Under the pieces are notes generated by a model. That model did no database searches. It was given only the letters and a program-made list of their open reading frames with translations, and was not told the DNA's origin. Both the position numbers and the translations under genes were made by a program. A stretch of DNA of 64,000 nucleotides from NCBI GenBank assembly GCA_050258755.1, contig JBLMZI010000004.1, positions 186,001 to 250,000 of the forward strand, given 5' to 3'. This DNA comes from JBLMZI01 sp050258755 (GTDB lineage Bacteria; Bacillota; Syntrophomonadia; Syntrophomonadales; DTU052). This document shows, piece after piece, positions 47,744 to 55,806 of the stretch (its first letter is position 1; the number at the start of each line of letters is the position of its first letter).

Positions 47744-48775
47744 ATGAGCGCTACCCCGTTCTTTCCGAAAAACTATGTCTGTCCAGTCTGTAAAACACCG
47801 TTCAGTTCGCTGGCGGTTCGAACTTCGGCCGCGGTGTCCTCCACCCGGGAGCCCGACTTTCACCAGCTTTATCATGGTATAAGCCCCCTGCATTACGCGA
47901 TTGTTGTCTGTCCCTCCTGTAACTATGCCGCTGGTGCCGCATCCATGAAGGATGAACAGATTCCTTCGAAGAATGTCGAAGCGCTGTCTCGTGCTTTGCT
48001 GGCCTTGCACCGGGAACCCAACAATCTGACCGGGGAACGTTCCGCCGAGGATGCGCTGAAAGCCTGGATGCTGGCCGTTCAAACCGCGCAGCTGAAAAAA
48101 CAGACCCCGGGCCAGAAAGCCGGTCTCCTGCTTGGCGTCGCGTGGCTTTGCCGGGAAACCGGGGATTCTCAGAAGGAGCTTCAGTATTTGGACGAATCAC
48201 TGAATGCCTATGTTGAAGCGTTTCACAACGAAAAATTGCCACTTGGCGGCTTGGATGAACTCTCCGTCATTTATCTGATTGGTGAATTGTACCGGCGAAC
48301 AGGTCGTCCGAATGAAGCCTTGAGCTGGTTTTCCAAGGTCGTCAATCATCCATTAATCAAGACCAAACCGGCGATCGATAAACTTGCCCGGGAACAATGG
48401 CAGCAAACCCGGGAAGACTATAAAAACGCGGTTGCGGGTGAGACGGTCACGCCATCCGCTCCACCGGCTCCGGTGATGGCTGCCCCTGAGGGCGAGGCGG
48501 CAGCCCAGCCCGCCGCAAAACCCGCTAAAGGCAAATTCAATCGGGGACGAATGCAGATGAATGCCAATCTGTATACGGATCAGATCGAATGGCTGAACCG
48601 GATGGTGAATAAGAATTATGAACAATCCCATGTTCTGATCACCCGGGAAGAGGTGCTTCGGGCATTGGTGGATGCAGCCATTGAGCATTTTGAATCATTG
48701 GGTCTTCCGGAACACTTCGCTTCTGAGGATGAGCTGCGCAAGGCCTTGATTCGGGCAGTCAATCCGAAATCCTGA
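47744..48775 (+). CDS. DUF2225 family protein with C-terminal helical domain
   Basis: This 343-residue protein has an N-terminal zinc-ribbon-like domain with 'YVCPVCKTPFSS' and 'VVCPSCNYAAGAAS'. A TPR-like helical region follows ('LLGVAWLCRETGDSQKELQY', 'IGELYRRTGRPNEALSWFSK'), typical of DUF2225. An Ala/Pro-rich linker leads to a C-terminal segment (~280-343) with 'MNANLYTDQIEWLNRMV' and 'ITREEVLRALVDAAIEHF', which resembles a ribbon-helix-helix DNA-binding module. The family function is unknown. The start ATG 47744 has AGGAGG 7 nt upstream. It diverges from folE and is 27 nt upstream of trmO. Confidence 0.82.
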   Translation: MSATPFFPKNYVCPVCKTPFSSLAVRTSAAVSSTREPDFHQLYHGISPLHYAIVVCPSCNYAAGAASMKDEQIPSKNVEALSRALLALHREPNNLTGERSAEDALKAWMLAVQTAQLKKQTPGQKAGLLLGVAWLCRETGDSQKELQYLDESLNAYVEAFHNEKLPLGGLDELSVIYLIGELYRRTGRPNEALSWFSKVVNHPLIKTKPAIDKLAREQWQQTREDYKNAVAGETVTPSAPPAPVMAAPEGEAAAQPAAKPAKGKFNRGRMQMNANLYTDQIEWLNRMVNKNYEQSHVLITREEVLRALVDAAIEHFESLGLPEHFASEDELRKALIRAVNPKS

Positions 48776-48802
48776 CCCTGACCAAGCGGTTCGGAGGTAT
48801 TT

Positions 48803-49606
48803 ATGAACCAGGAATCTTTGCCGATTCGGCCGATCGGGCACGTTCGTTCGACGCTGGCTGACTTGAATACCATTTACGATGTAGACCAAATGGCCGTTAT
48901 CGAGCTGGACCCGGTGTATGCGGCCGGTTTAACAGGTATCGAGGCCAATTCGCACCTGTGGCTGCTGTCCTGGTTCGACAAAGCTGACCGGGACCGCTTA
49001 ACCACGGTTCCCTACCGGATTGATTCCGATCTTCCGGTGTACGGCGTTTTTGCGCTCCGCTCCCCTTGCCGGCCGAATCCGATCGCCTTAAGCCTGGTCG
49101 CCCTGGAACGGGTGGAAGGGACGTCCCTGGTGGTTCGCGGCCTGGACGCGGTGGACGGGACGCCGATCCTGGACATCAAGCCCTATTTCGAATCCGATAT
49201 CGTCTTTTCCCCCACGACCCCGCCAATCCTTCCGCGCAAGCGCGCCATCCGGATCCGTACCCTGTTCAAGCGCGCCCGGCAGCATCATCGTGAGGAGTGT
49301 CCGGCCCTTTTTCTGGCGGTTCGCATGGCGGTTTGGATCAGTGAGCACTGCTGTCATCCGGGCGATTCCAATTTGTCCGTCTCGGTGACCGGCTCAGCCT
49401 GCCTGGCCGATGCGCTGCAAATCCTGAGTAACGCACGTCTCGCCAATCCCCCGCGGTTTGCCTATACGCCAGAGACCATTGACCGCGTGGAATGGCGTTA
49501 CCAGAATCGCTTGATTGTGATGAATGTTATCGCGATGCCGCCGAATCGGGAAGCCATGTACAATCTACCCGATGAAGCTCTGTTTCAGTGTGAGCCGAAT
49601 CCGTAA
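48803..49606 (+). CDS. trmO: TrmO-type tRNA methyltransferase fused to an FmdE-like domain
   Basis: In this 267-residue protein, residues ~5-135 match TrmO/TsaA: 'IRPIGHVRSTLADLN', 'IELDPVYAAGLTGIEANSH', 'LWLLSWFDKADRD', 'VFALRSPCRPNPIALSLVAL' and 'DAVDGTPILDIKPY'. TrmO N6-methylates t6A37 in tRNA with SAM. Residues ~155-260 resemble FmdE (formylmethanofuran dehydrogenase subunit E-like): 'HHREECPALFLAVRMAVWIS' and 'GSACLADALQIL', with conserved Cys and His. The expected zinc-ribbon tail of long FmdE proteins is absent. GGAGG lies 6 nt before the ATG. It is cotranscribed with the DUF2225 gene. Confidence 0.83.
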   Translation: MNQESLPIRPIGHVRSTLADLNTIYDVDQMAVIELDPVYAAGLTGIEANSHLWLLSWFDKADRDRLTTVPYRIDSDLPVYGVFALRSPCRPNPIALSLVALERVEGTSLVVRGLDAVDGTPILDIKPYFESDIVFSPTTPPILPRKRAIRIRTLFKRARQHHREECPALFLAVRMAVWISEHCCHPGDSNLSVSVTGSACLADALQILSNARLANPPRFAYTPETIDRVEWRYQNRLIVMNVIAMPPNREAMYNLPDEALFQCEPNP

Positions 49607-49609
49607 TGA

Positions 49610-50050
49610 TCAAGTTTTCAGCAGAATCCGGGTCCCGGCCGCCAGCAGCAGAATCCCGGCCAGATCAAGCCAGCGAAACGGAAACCGCTCGACCCCCATC
49701 AAACCGAATTTATCGATCAGGACCGCGGTCATAATCTGTGCGAACACAATCCCGGTGGTCGCATTCCCTACCCCGATGACCGGCATGGCCCGGACCACAC
49801 CATAGATGATCAGAACATTCAGCAGACCGCCCAGGTATACATACCAGGGCGCCGCCATCCACCGCTTCATTTCCGGCAGACCCTCTCCCAGGAAGACCAT
49901 CACCGCGATCACGGTCAGCAGACCGACTGCGTGCACCATCAGTGTGGATCCCCAGATTCCAACGTTTTTTCCCAACGCGGCATTCATCGTGCCCTGGACC
50001 GCCATGGTTGTGCCCGCCAGCATCGCAATCGCAAAAACCAGCCAATTCAC
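49610..50050 (-). CDS. DMT-family transporter (DUF606/YdcZ type)
   Basis: This 146-residue protein has about five membrane helices and the DUF606 pattern: 'AMLAGTTMAVQGTMNAALGK', 'WGSTLMVHAVGLLTVI', 'WYVYLGGLLNVLIIYGVVRA', 'GNATTGIVFAQIMTAVLIDK' and 'GILLLAAGTRILL'. Members are putative small-molecule exporters; substrates are not known. The start is GTG 50050 with AAGGAG 11 nt upstream. It lies downstream of the ZIP transporter gene and converges with trmO. Confidence 0.85.
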   Translation of the reverse strand: MNWLVFAIAMLAGTTMAVQGTMNAALGKNVGIWGSTLMVHAVGLLTVIAVMVFLGEGLPEMKRWMAAPWYVYLGGLLNVLIIYGVVRAMPVIGVGNATTGIVFAQIMTAVLIDKFGLMGVERFPFRWLDLAGILLLAAGTRILLKT

Positions 50051-50082
50051 TCAAAGCCCAACTCCTTAATGAAAGAACCGCC

Positions 50083-50146
50083 TTACGCGCGTCTTGTGAT
50101 CTTCGAATTCGCTTGTCTTAAGCAAATTCATCATATTCGCGCGTAA
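50083..50146 (-). other. Nested inverted repeat between the ZIP and DMT genes
   Basis: Outer arms of 9 bp (TTACGCGCG at 50083-50091 and its complement at 50138-50146) enclose an inner imperfect 10-bp hairpin (50105-50114 with 50120-50129). In a minus-strand transcript this would form a stem-loop in the leader of the DMT gene. No riboswitch class is recognised and no T-run follows. Confidence 0.4.
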
Positions 50147-50195
50147 ACCGGATTTTCTTCCTGTTAGTGTGGGTTCGAGCCAGAGCCTTTATGCT

Positions 50196-50903
50196 TTACA
50201 TGAATGTCGCCAGCGCAATCACCAGAATCCCGGCAATCAGGCCAAGGTACCGCCAGCGCGACCGCAGCGCAACCGCCTCGGGCCAAAGCTGACGCAACAC
50301 CAGAAATACCATGACACCGGCCGCGACGCCAGTTAATACCGGGAAATAGCCGGGGAACCACCGGGTAAGCACTTCGCCCAACAGGGTTCCCAACGGCGTT
50401 ACCAGCGCAACCGCCGCCACTTCGAGCGCAATCAGCCAGCGCGGCCGGTTCGCCAGCAGCATCGGGGCCGCCACAACCATGCCTTCCGGGATATTATGAA
50501 TCCCGATCCCCAGCGCGATGCTGAGGCCAATCTTTTCACTGACTTCCTGCCCCAGCGCAATCGCCATCCCTTCCGGCAGATCGTGCAGCGCAATACCTGC
50601 CATAATCAGAAATCCCATGCGCCGGTAATTGTCAGCCGCTCCGGCGCTTGCCGGCAGGGCCTGCTGCAGCAGAATCATACCGAACCAGGCCGCGCCAAAG
50701 CCGATGAAAAAGCCCCCGCATTCCAAACGTGCCAGAACGGAAGGAAACAGATCAAAGAGTACGACCGCCGTCATAACGCCGGCCGCAAGGCCTAAAAAAA
50801 AGCCGAATGATTTCCGGCTCATTTCCGGTGCGGCCAGCACCGCCAGCGCGCCCGCCAGGGTTGCGAAACCGGCGGCAAAGCTGATAAGTAAAGCGTCGTT
50901 CAA
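50196..50903 (-). CDS. ZIP-family metal transporter
   Basis: This 235-residue protein has about eight membrane helices. The ZIP metal-binding helices are clear: 'IALHDLPEGMAIALGQEV' and 'IGIHNIPEGMVVAAPML', with further 'LGLAAGVMTAVVLFDLFP'. It belongs to the ZupT/GufA group that imports zinc, iron or manganese. The start is TTG 50903 with GGGGAG 8 nt upstream. The following DMT gene is 145 nt downstream, after a structured spacer. Confidence 0.9.
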   Translation of the reverse strand: MNDALLISFAAGFATLAGALAVLAAPEMSRKSFGFFLGLAAGVMTAVVLFDLFPSVLARLECGGFFIGFGAAWFGMILLQQALPASAGAADNYRRMGFLIMAGIALHDLPEGMAIALGQEVSEKIGLSIALGIGIHNIPEGMVVAAPMLLANRPRWLIALEVAAVALVTPLGTLLGEVLTRWFPGYFPVLTGVAAGVMVFLVLRQLWPEAVALRSRWRYLGLIAGILVIALATFM

Positions 50904-51078
50904 CCGTAAAACTCCCCGAAAGGTTTCTCGTATTCTCTACAGCCTATTTTCAACCGGCTGAAGATAGTACGATCCTGCGTACCGGGGCGGTCATTTTCGA
51001 ATGGCCGGAGTGCCTGAACTGTGGTAAAGCGGCAACGGCAAGCCGTCGATGATCACTGTGTTTCGCTCATCCCACCCA

Positions 51079-51118
51079 GAAAAAACCAGCCGTTCTCTCA
51101 ACAAGAACGGCTGGTTTT
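51079..51118 (-). terminator. Terminator after sspH
   Basis: A perfect 15-bp stem (51082-51096 with 51104-51118), a 7-nt loop and a T-rich tail lie on the minus strand, directly past the sspH stop. Confidence 0.9.
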
Positions 51119-51121
51119 AAA

Positions 51122-51298
51122 TTATTGAAGCATTTCGGTTAAATCGTGAATCGGAACTTCCACGTCACGCCCGGTATCCAGGTAGCGGATTCGGGCTCGG
51201 TCGTTGTAGATTTCCTCAATCCAGACCGGAATATCGTTGTGAAGAACCCCCACTTTCCGATCCGAAGCCACGATTTCCTGCGCCCGCTCGGCGAGCAT
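51122..51298 (-). CDS. sspH: H-type small acid-soluble spore protein
   Basis: This 58-residue frame matches the SspH family: 'ERAQEIVASDRKVGVLHND', 'IPVWIEEIYNDRARIRYL' and 'GRDVEVPIHDLTEML', which align with the conserved RA-x-EI, PV-x-IE and hydrophobic C-terminal parts. SspH proteins are made in the forespore and stored in the core. The ATG at 51298 follows AAAGGGATG. A strong terminator follows, so it is a single-gene unit. It is the clearest direct sign that this organism sporulates. Confidence 0.82.
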   Translation of the reverse strand: MLAERAQEIVASDRKVGVLHNDIPVWIEEIYNDRARIRYLDTGRDVEVPIHDLTEMLQ

Positions 51299-51346
51299 CG
51301 CGTCACATCCCTTTTTTAATTAGCAATACCCGCCTTGACGCCATTT

Positions 51347-51725
51347 CTATTCAGCAATTCGCGCTGTAAACTTCAGTCCGGCCACCGTGAGCGCTTTTTG
51401 CAGAATCACGCAAATCTCTGCCCGGCTTGCCGCTTTGGCCGGTTTGAAATAGCCGCCCGGATACCCGGACAGAATATTCTTCTCGGAGGCCCATGTGATC
51501 GCATCCTTCGCCCAGACCGGCAGCCGGTCTTTAAACCGAAGGCCGGCCGCCCGGCTCGGCGTGGCTTTCGCCGCTTTGGCTGTCATGTAGGCGACGTCGG
51601 CACGGGTTATGCCCATCGAAGGCTTCATGGTTTTGCCCCATGCCGCCGGAATACACCGCGGCGCTAACCGACCCGAGCGCCCACTTCTGTAGGTTCCGAT
51701 AACCGGCTATTTCGAGTATCGCAAG
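51347..51725 (-). pseudogene. Frameshifted SLH-domain gene remnant
   Basis: Two frames carry successive parts of S-layer-homology repeats. The upstream part (about 51640-51725) reads 'LAILEIAGYRNLQKWALGSV' then 'SAAVYSGGM'. The downstream part (51628-51347, another frame) reads 'MKPSMGITRADVAYMTAKAA', 'LPVWAKDAITWASEKNILSG' and 'YPGGYFKPAKAASRAEICV'. Joined, they give a normal end of one SLH repeat, a full second and most of a third. The frames meet near 51625-51641. No ribosome site precedes the downstream ATG. The rest of the gene is gone. It follows an M15 peptidase gene that carries its own SLH repeat. Confidence 0.6.
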
Positions 51726-51741
51726 TCATCAACGAAGAGTG

Positions 51742-52359
51742 CTATTTTTCTTTTTTTGCATCCATGTCTTTGATCAATTGTGCCAGCATGACCGCGACTT
51801 CCGCCCGAGTAGCCGGCTGATCCGGATGGAATCGCTCAACAGGCTGGACAATCCCGCGTTCCTTTAACTGTTCGATCGCTTTTTGCGCCCAATGCCCTTC
51901 GATATCAATCAACGCGCGTTCTTCCGGTTTCTGCCGGTATGATGCGATAAAAGCGTCCGGGGTCCGCCACTGGTTGAGCAATTTATGCGGATCATACCCG
52001 GCCAGTTCAAAATGCGTCATATCTTTAAAGGATTTAAAATTGCCGCCCCATACCAGGCCGAGGTCGGAACCCATTTTCCCAACTTTCTCATATAAATCGG
52101 CTGCGTCCCAATCGGCCTTCCCATCCCGGACCACGGCAATGTCAAAAGCCAGGCCCCAGCAGTGAAGGCTGTACGGATACCGGGCCCGGGTCACAATTTT
52201 ACCGGGTTTGGACCGGCCCTGGGCGTACAGGGCCTCCTGTTCGGCCTTGGTTCGCAAGGTGCCGGTTACCATCAGTTCTATACCTGCCTTCTTTGCCGCA
52301 TCAAGCAGGTCATGGCATTTCGCCTGCAGCAGCGGATGAAGCATGGAGATGTCTTTCAA
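51742..52359 (-). CDS. M15-family cell-wall peptidase with C-terminal SLH repeat
   Basis: In this 205-residue protein, residues ~5-140 match the M15 L-Ala-D-Glu / D-Ala-D-Ala peptidase group (CwlK-, endolysin- and VanY-like): 'GIELMVTGTLRTKAEQEALY', 'YSLHCWGLAFDIAV' (His and Asp zinc ligands) and 'WGGNFKSFKDMTHFELAG' (third His ligand). Residues ~150-200 form one SLH repeat ('IEGHWAQKAIEQLKERGIVQ', 'FHPDQPATRAEVAVML'). There is no signal peptide, so release may be holin-like, by mother-cell lysis, or non-classical. The start is TTG 52359 with a moderate GGGAACGGA upstream. Confidence 0.82.
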   Translation of the reverse strand: MKDISMLHPLLQAKCHDLLDAAKKAGIELMVTGTLRTKAEQEALYAQGRSKPGKIVTRARYPYSLHCWGLAFDIAVVRDGKADWDAADLYEKVGKMGSDLGLVWGGNFKSFKDMTHFELAGYDPHKLLNQWRTPDAFIASYRQKPEERALIDIEGHWAQKAIEQLKERGIVQPVERFHPDQPATRAEVAVMLAQLIKDMDAKKEK

Positions 52360-52566
52360 TCCGTTCCCGCCTTTCTCTCGGATTCAGTATTTGTCGATAA
52401 TGCTCGTTTTTTCTGTTCTCAATCGGGTTTGGCACTTATTCCAAAACCCGACCCTGTACAGGGTCTTAATCGGCCCAGACCACACTTGCCACCGCTTACC
52501 CGGCTGGGAAACAATATATCTAACACCAAAATCATGGTTCCTCATGATTGAATCCCGGAGGTTTCA

Positions 52567-54012
52567 ATGAAACGAACGCTTCGAGCCTGCGCGGCAGTTT
52601 TAGCCGCTTTCTTTCTGCTGTTACAGTCCGCCCCGCCGCCGGGCCAGGCCGAAATCGCATTCGACCGGGGCGTGATCTACTGGTCGTTTCCCCAAAAAGT
52701 TGCCGGAAACAAAACAGCCAACGTTTATGTCGTTAAGGCCAATCTTCGTGATCCCCGGGTCCAAGCGATGATCGCGTACCCGAAGGCCGGACTCGGTTCC
52801 GCGGCGGCCTTGACCGCCATCGCACGGGAAAACCAGGCGACAGCGGGCATCAACGGCGGCTTTTTCATTCCCAACAAGAAGATCTATCCGGTGGATACCA
52901 TGATTGCCGATGGCACACTGGTATCGCGCGGGTTTACCAACCTTCCGTCTTTTGGCATCACGTCAGACCGGAAGGCTTTTATCGAGCCTTATACCGCATG
53001 GGTGGTCGTCACCCTGTGTAAATCGTTCACCCAGTTCCGGGTGGAAGGGGTCAATCACCCGAACAAAGGAATCGGCATTACTCTGTACACACCGGCTTTC
53101 GGGCCTATGACTAATAAAAGCTTCCCAGCCTCGGATTATGTGATTGAACGGGTCAACAATAAGCTGATCGTGACCGCAGTGTACGAGGGCGGAACCTCGA
53201 TCCCGCCAAATGGCTACATTCTTTCGTTCCACGGCGTCACCCGCAATATCGTCCGGGATTTGAAAGTCGGCGACGAAGTGGATGTACAGACCTATCTGCC
53301 GCCTACGCCGAAAAATGTGAAGGATTTGATCGCTTCGGGCCCGATCCTGCTTCGGAAAGGTTATAAAGTGCCGATTAAGCTGGATTTTTTACAGGCTAAA
53401 CAGCTCAGCAAGCGCAATCCGCGTTCCGCGGTCGGCATCACCAAAGACGGCTGGCTGCTTCTGGTCGCTGTTGACGGCCGGCTGAAAAAAAGCGCCGGCA
53501 TGACTTATCCGGAACTGGCTTCGCTGATGGCTGAACTTGGCGCACAGGACGCCATTGCGCTGGACGGCGGCGGCTCCACCACCCTGTACGGCGGAGGAAG
53601 TGTGCTGAACCACCCGTCCGGCGGCAAACAGCGGGCAGTCGCCAATGCCATTCTGGTTCGCTCGCAGATTCCGGTGCTTGCGGACGGCGTGCCGTATTAT
53701 TCCGACCCGAAACCGGTTGCGGTGGGAGCACAGGTGTATCTCCCCGCCCGGGCCATCCTGAATCATTACGGTTGGACGTCAGAGTTTAATGCTGCGACCG
53801 GAGCATTATTTGCCGTTTGCCCCGACCGCTCGTTTTCACTGACAGCCGGGCAAAACCCGGACAGTCCGGTCACCCTGGTGGATCGGCCGTATACCGCAAA
53901 CGGCGATCTTTACGTTCCATACGGCCTGCTGTCTGATCTGATGGGGCTTTCGAGTGAATACCACCCGGCAACGGAACAATTATTCCTGACCAGTCAGCCG
54001 CGGGGAGACTAA
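52567..54012 (+). CDS. Secreted NAGPA-type phosphodiester glycosidase with copper amine oxidase-like N-domain fold
   Basis: This 481-residue protein has a signal peptide (residues ~1-28, 'AAVLAAFFLLLQSAPPPGQA'). The NAGPA/exopolysaccharide phosphodiester N-acetylglucosaminidase domain spans ~45-370: 'ATAGINGGFFIPNK', 'LIASGPILLRKG', 'RSAVGITKDGWLLLVAVDG', 'DAIALDGGGSTTLYGGG' and 'GKQRAVANAILV'. The last ~100 residues resemble the Cu-amine-oxidase N-terminal (stalk) domain, 'QVYLPARAILNHYGWTSEFN'. It probably trims phosphodiester-linked sugars in the cell wall or on the spore. GGAGG lies 6 nt before ATG 52567. Confidence 0.85.
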   Translation: MKRTLRACAAVLAAFFLLLQSAPPPGQAEIAFDRGVIYWSFPQKVAGNKTANVYVVKANLRDPRVQAMIAYPKAGLGSAAALTAIARENQATAGINGGFFIPNKKIYPVDTMIADGTLVSRGFTNLPSFGITSDRKAFIEPYTAWVVVTLCKSFTQFRVEGVNHPNKGIGITLYTPAFGPMTNKSFPASDYVIERVNNKLIVTAVYEGGTSIPPNGYILSFHGVTRNIVRDLKVGDEVDVQTYLPPTPKNVKDLIASGPILLRKGYKVPIKLDFLQAKQLSKRNPRSAVGITKDGWLLLVAVDGRLKKSAGMTYPELASLMAELGAQDAIALDGGGSTTLYGGGSVLNHPSGGKQRAVANAILVRSQIPVLADGVPYYSDPKPVAVGAQVYLPARAILNHYGWTSEFNAATGALFAVCPDRSFSLTAGQNPDSPVTLVDRPYTANGDLYVPYGLLSDLMGLSSEYHPATEQLFLTSQPRGD

Positions 54013-54100
54013 AACACGCCAATTGGGGCTCGTTTTTGAGACCAATCGGTCATACGGACGGTTTGTGCGCATACACCTGTTACCAGGAGGTGTGGTTCGA

Positions 54101-54466
54101 ATGTATCATTTGGTCGACTTCCGGGGCCTGTTGGCAGCGATTGTCATTGCCCTCATTCTTGGGCTGGCAGTAACCGGTGTGGTGTACTGCTCCCCGCTGC
54201 AGGAAAACATCCTTTATCCGCTGGCGGATCTTTCCCTGATTGCTTCCGTCTTCTGCGGCGGCGCTCTCTCGGCCGGCCGTCATGGAAACCGGGGGCTGCT
54301 GCGCGGCGCCGTGCTCGGTCTGACCTTTTTCCTGGTCACCCTGGCGGCCTGGCTGGTGTTCAGCCCGGAAACCATCGAATTGGCTGCAATCCTCAAGAAA
54401 CTGGCTTTTACATGTGCCGCCGGCGCACTGGGCGGGATCTGTGGTGTCAGTTTTTTCGGCGAGTAA
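54101..54466 (+). CDS. TIGR04086-type membrane protein
   Basis: This 121-residue protein has four predicted membrane helices ('GLLAAIVIALILGLAVTGVV', 'LADLSLIASVFCGGALSAG', 'GAVLGLTFFLVTLAAWLVF', 'TCAAGALGGICGVSF'). The pattern of conserved Gly and the 'CGGALSAGRHGNRGLLRGA' segment match the TIGR04086 family of small Bacillota membrane proteins of unknown function. The start ATG 54101 has AGGAGG 10 nt upstream. It follows the NAGPA gene by 88 nt and precedes the potassium channel gene by 96 nt. Confidence 0.72.
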   Translation: MYHLVDFRGLLAAIVIALILGLAVTGVVYCSPLQENILYPLADLSLIASVFCGGALSAGRHGNRGLLRGAVLGLTFFLVTLAAWLVFSPETIELAAILKKLAFTCAAGALGGICGVSFFGE

Positions 54467-54522
54467 GCCTTCGTTGTTCTGTGTTTATTCGACAAAACGC
54501 TCTATACCCAACCCCGCTGGCA

Positions 54523-54530
54523 TGGTAAAA
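54523..54530 (+). promoter_or_regulatory. Extended -10 promoter of the potassium channel gene
   Basis: TGGTAAAAT resembles an extended -10 (TGn followed by TAAAAT), 32 nt before the start region. A clear -35 is not seen. Confidence 0.4.
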
Positions 54531-54562
54531 TAGTGGCATTATAGGCTTTCGGGGTGATCTTG

Positions 54563-55564
54563 TTGAAGAATGAACCCGAGATTCGCCTGACCACAGCCAT
54601 CTATGCCTTGATTCTGGTCGTCGTCGCCGGAATTTCCGGTCTGATGCTCCTGGAGCACTGGTCCGTTCTGGACGCTTCCTGGGTAACCATTGTCAGCCTG
54701 ACCACGACCGGGTTTGGTGATCTGGTTCCCCAAACCGTCTACGGCCGGGTGTTCCTTATGGTTCTGATTACAGTCGGAATGGGCGTTGTCGCCTACTCAG
54801 TCGGTGCCGTTATCAGCGTTTTTCTCGATGCACAGATCAAAGGTTTTTTGGAGAAGTCAGGCATGAAGGAAGCAATACGCAAACTGAATCATCATATCAT
54901 CGTATGCGGCGCAGGCCGGGTCGGCCGAAACGTGGTTGAGATCCTGAGCCAGGACAATGTGCCGTATATCCTGATCGACGATAACGAAGACGTTATCGCG
55001 GCTCTTCACGCTGAAGGCATCATGGCGCTTTGCGGCGATGCGACCATGGACGAAGTGCTGCATGAGGCCGGGATTGACCGTGCCCGCGGCGTGATTTCAG
55101 CCCTGTCCGAAGACGCTTATAACGTATTCGTGGTGCTGACAGCCAAGGCCTTGAACCCAAAGCTCACCGTGGTGGCGCGAGCGGAACGTCCTGAAACAAT
55201 CGAAAAACTGAAACGCGCGGGAGCCGACAAGGTCATCGCCCCCGCGCTGCTTGGCGGTCAGCGGATGGCAACGGCGATCTTAAAGCCGGTCAGCGTCGAC
55301 CTGGTGGACACGCTGTTTACCGCCAAGAATATCGAAGTCCAGATCGAGGAAATCGAAATCCGGCCGGACTCCCAGCTTGAAAACCGCGATATCCAATCTG
55401 CGATCAGACGGAACGAAACCAACTGCATCGTCGTGGCGATCCTGCGAAATGAAGAAGTCTTTATGAACCCTACGCCACGGGAAGTGCTCCGGGCCGGTGA
55501 CGTTCTGGTGGTGCTCGGATCGCGGCGGGACCTTGAAATGCTCGAAAAAATGGCTATCACATAA
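54563..55564 (+). CDS. Two-helix potassium channel with RCK (TrkA) domains
   Basis: The protein of about 333 residues has two membrane helices flanking the selectivity filter 'TTTGFGDLVPQTVYGR', then a TrkA-N domain ('HHIIVCGAGRVGRNVVEIL', 'ALCGDATMDEVLHEAGI', 'ARAERPETIEKLKRAGADKV'). A TrkA-C domain follows ('EIRPDSQLENRDIQSAI', 'VLRAGDVLVVLGSRRDLEML'). It is a MthK/YugO-type ligand-gated potassium channel. The start is probably one of two TTG codons (54560 or 54563) behind GGGGTGATC; a GTG at 54554 lies inside that ribosome site. Its neighbour genes give no clear operon. Confidence 0.88.
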   Translation: MKNEPEIRLTTAIYALILVVVAGISGLMLLEHWSVLDASWVTIVSLTTTGFGDLVPQTVYGRVFLMVLITVGMGVVAYSVGAVISVFLDAQIKGFLEKSGMKEAIRKLNHHIIVCGAGRVGRNVVEILSQDNVPYILIDDNEDVIAALHAEGIMALCGDATMDEVLHEAGIDRARGVISALSEDAYNVFVVLTAKALNPKLTVVARAERPETIEKLKRAGADKVIAPALLGGQRMATAILKPVSVDLVDTLFTAKNIEVQIEEIEIRPDSQLENRDIQSAIRRNETNCIVVAILRNEEVFMNPTPREVLRAGDVLVVLGSRRDLEMLEKMAIT

Positions 55565-55656
55565 CTGTGAAGCAATCCAAAGCAGCACACCGGCCGCCAG
55601 CAGCCACAGACCAACGGCCATTCTTGGGCCCATTCCGCGCCGGCGTCCTGGCTCTT

Positions 55657-55722
55657 TTACCCGATGATCTTCATTAAAAAACGGCTTAGAAAGCCGGGAA
55701 TCTTAAAATAGTAAACGCGCAA
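55657..55722 (-). CDS. spoVM: SpoVM-like sporulation micropeptide
   Basis: The frame has 21 codons plus stop, starting at TTG 55722 with AAGGGGTG 6 nt upstream. The peptide begins 'MRVYYFKIPGFLSRFL' and ends 'MKIIG'. B. subtilis SpoVM is a 26-residue amphipathic helix that binds the curved forespore membrane and anchors SpoIVA and the spore coat. Shared traits are an aromatic at position 4, Lys at 7, Pro at 9, a hydrophobic/basic alternation and the short length. It lies downstream of nothing and upstream of no cotranscribed gene that I can prove; the DinG-like gene lies 85 nt away on the same strand side. Confidence 0.65.
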   Translation of the reverse strand: MRVYYFKIPGFLSRFLMKIIG

Positions 55723-55806
55723 GCCGTTCACCCCTTCTGCTTTTTCTTCATCATACGAACAAAACAGCCAAAAGGTTCTCTACCCGCGTTTTCCCATTTT
55801 TTCCTG

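Noticed and set aside
55280..55633. Minus-strand frame with a hydrophobic start opposite the potassium channel gene
   Set aside because: Only the first ~20 residues look membrane-like; the rest is antisense to a well-supported channel gene, and no ribosome site is present.
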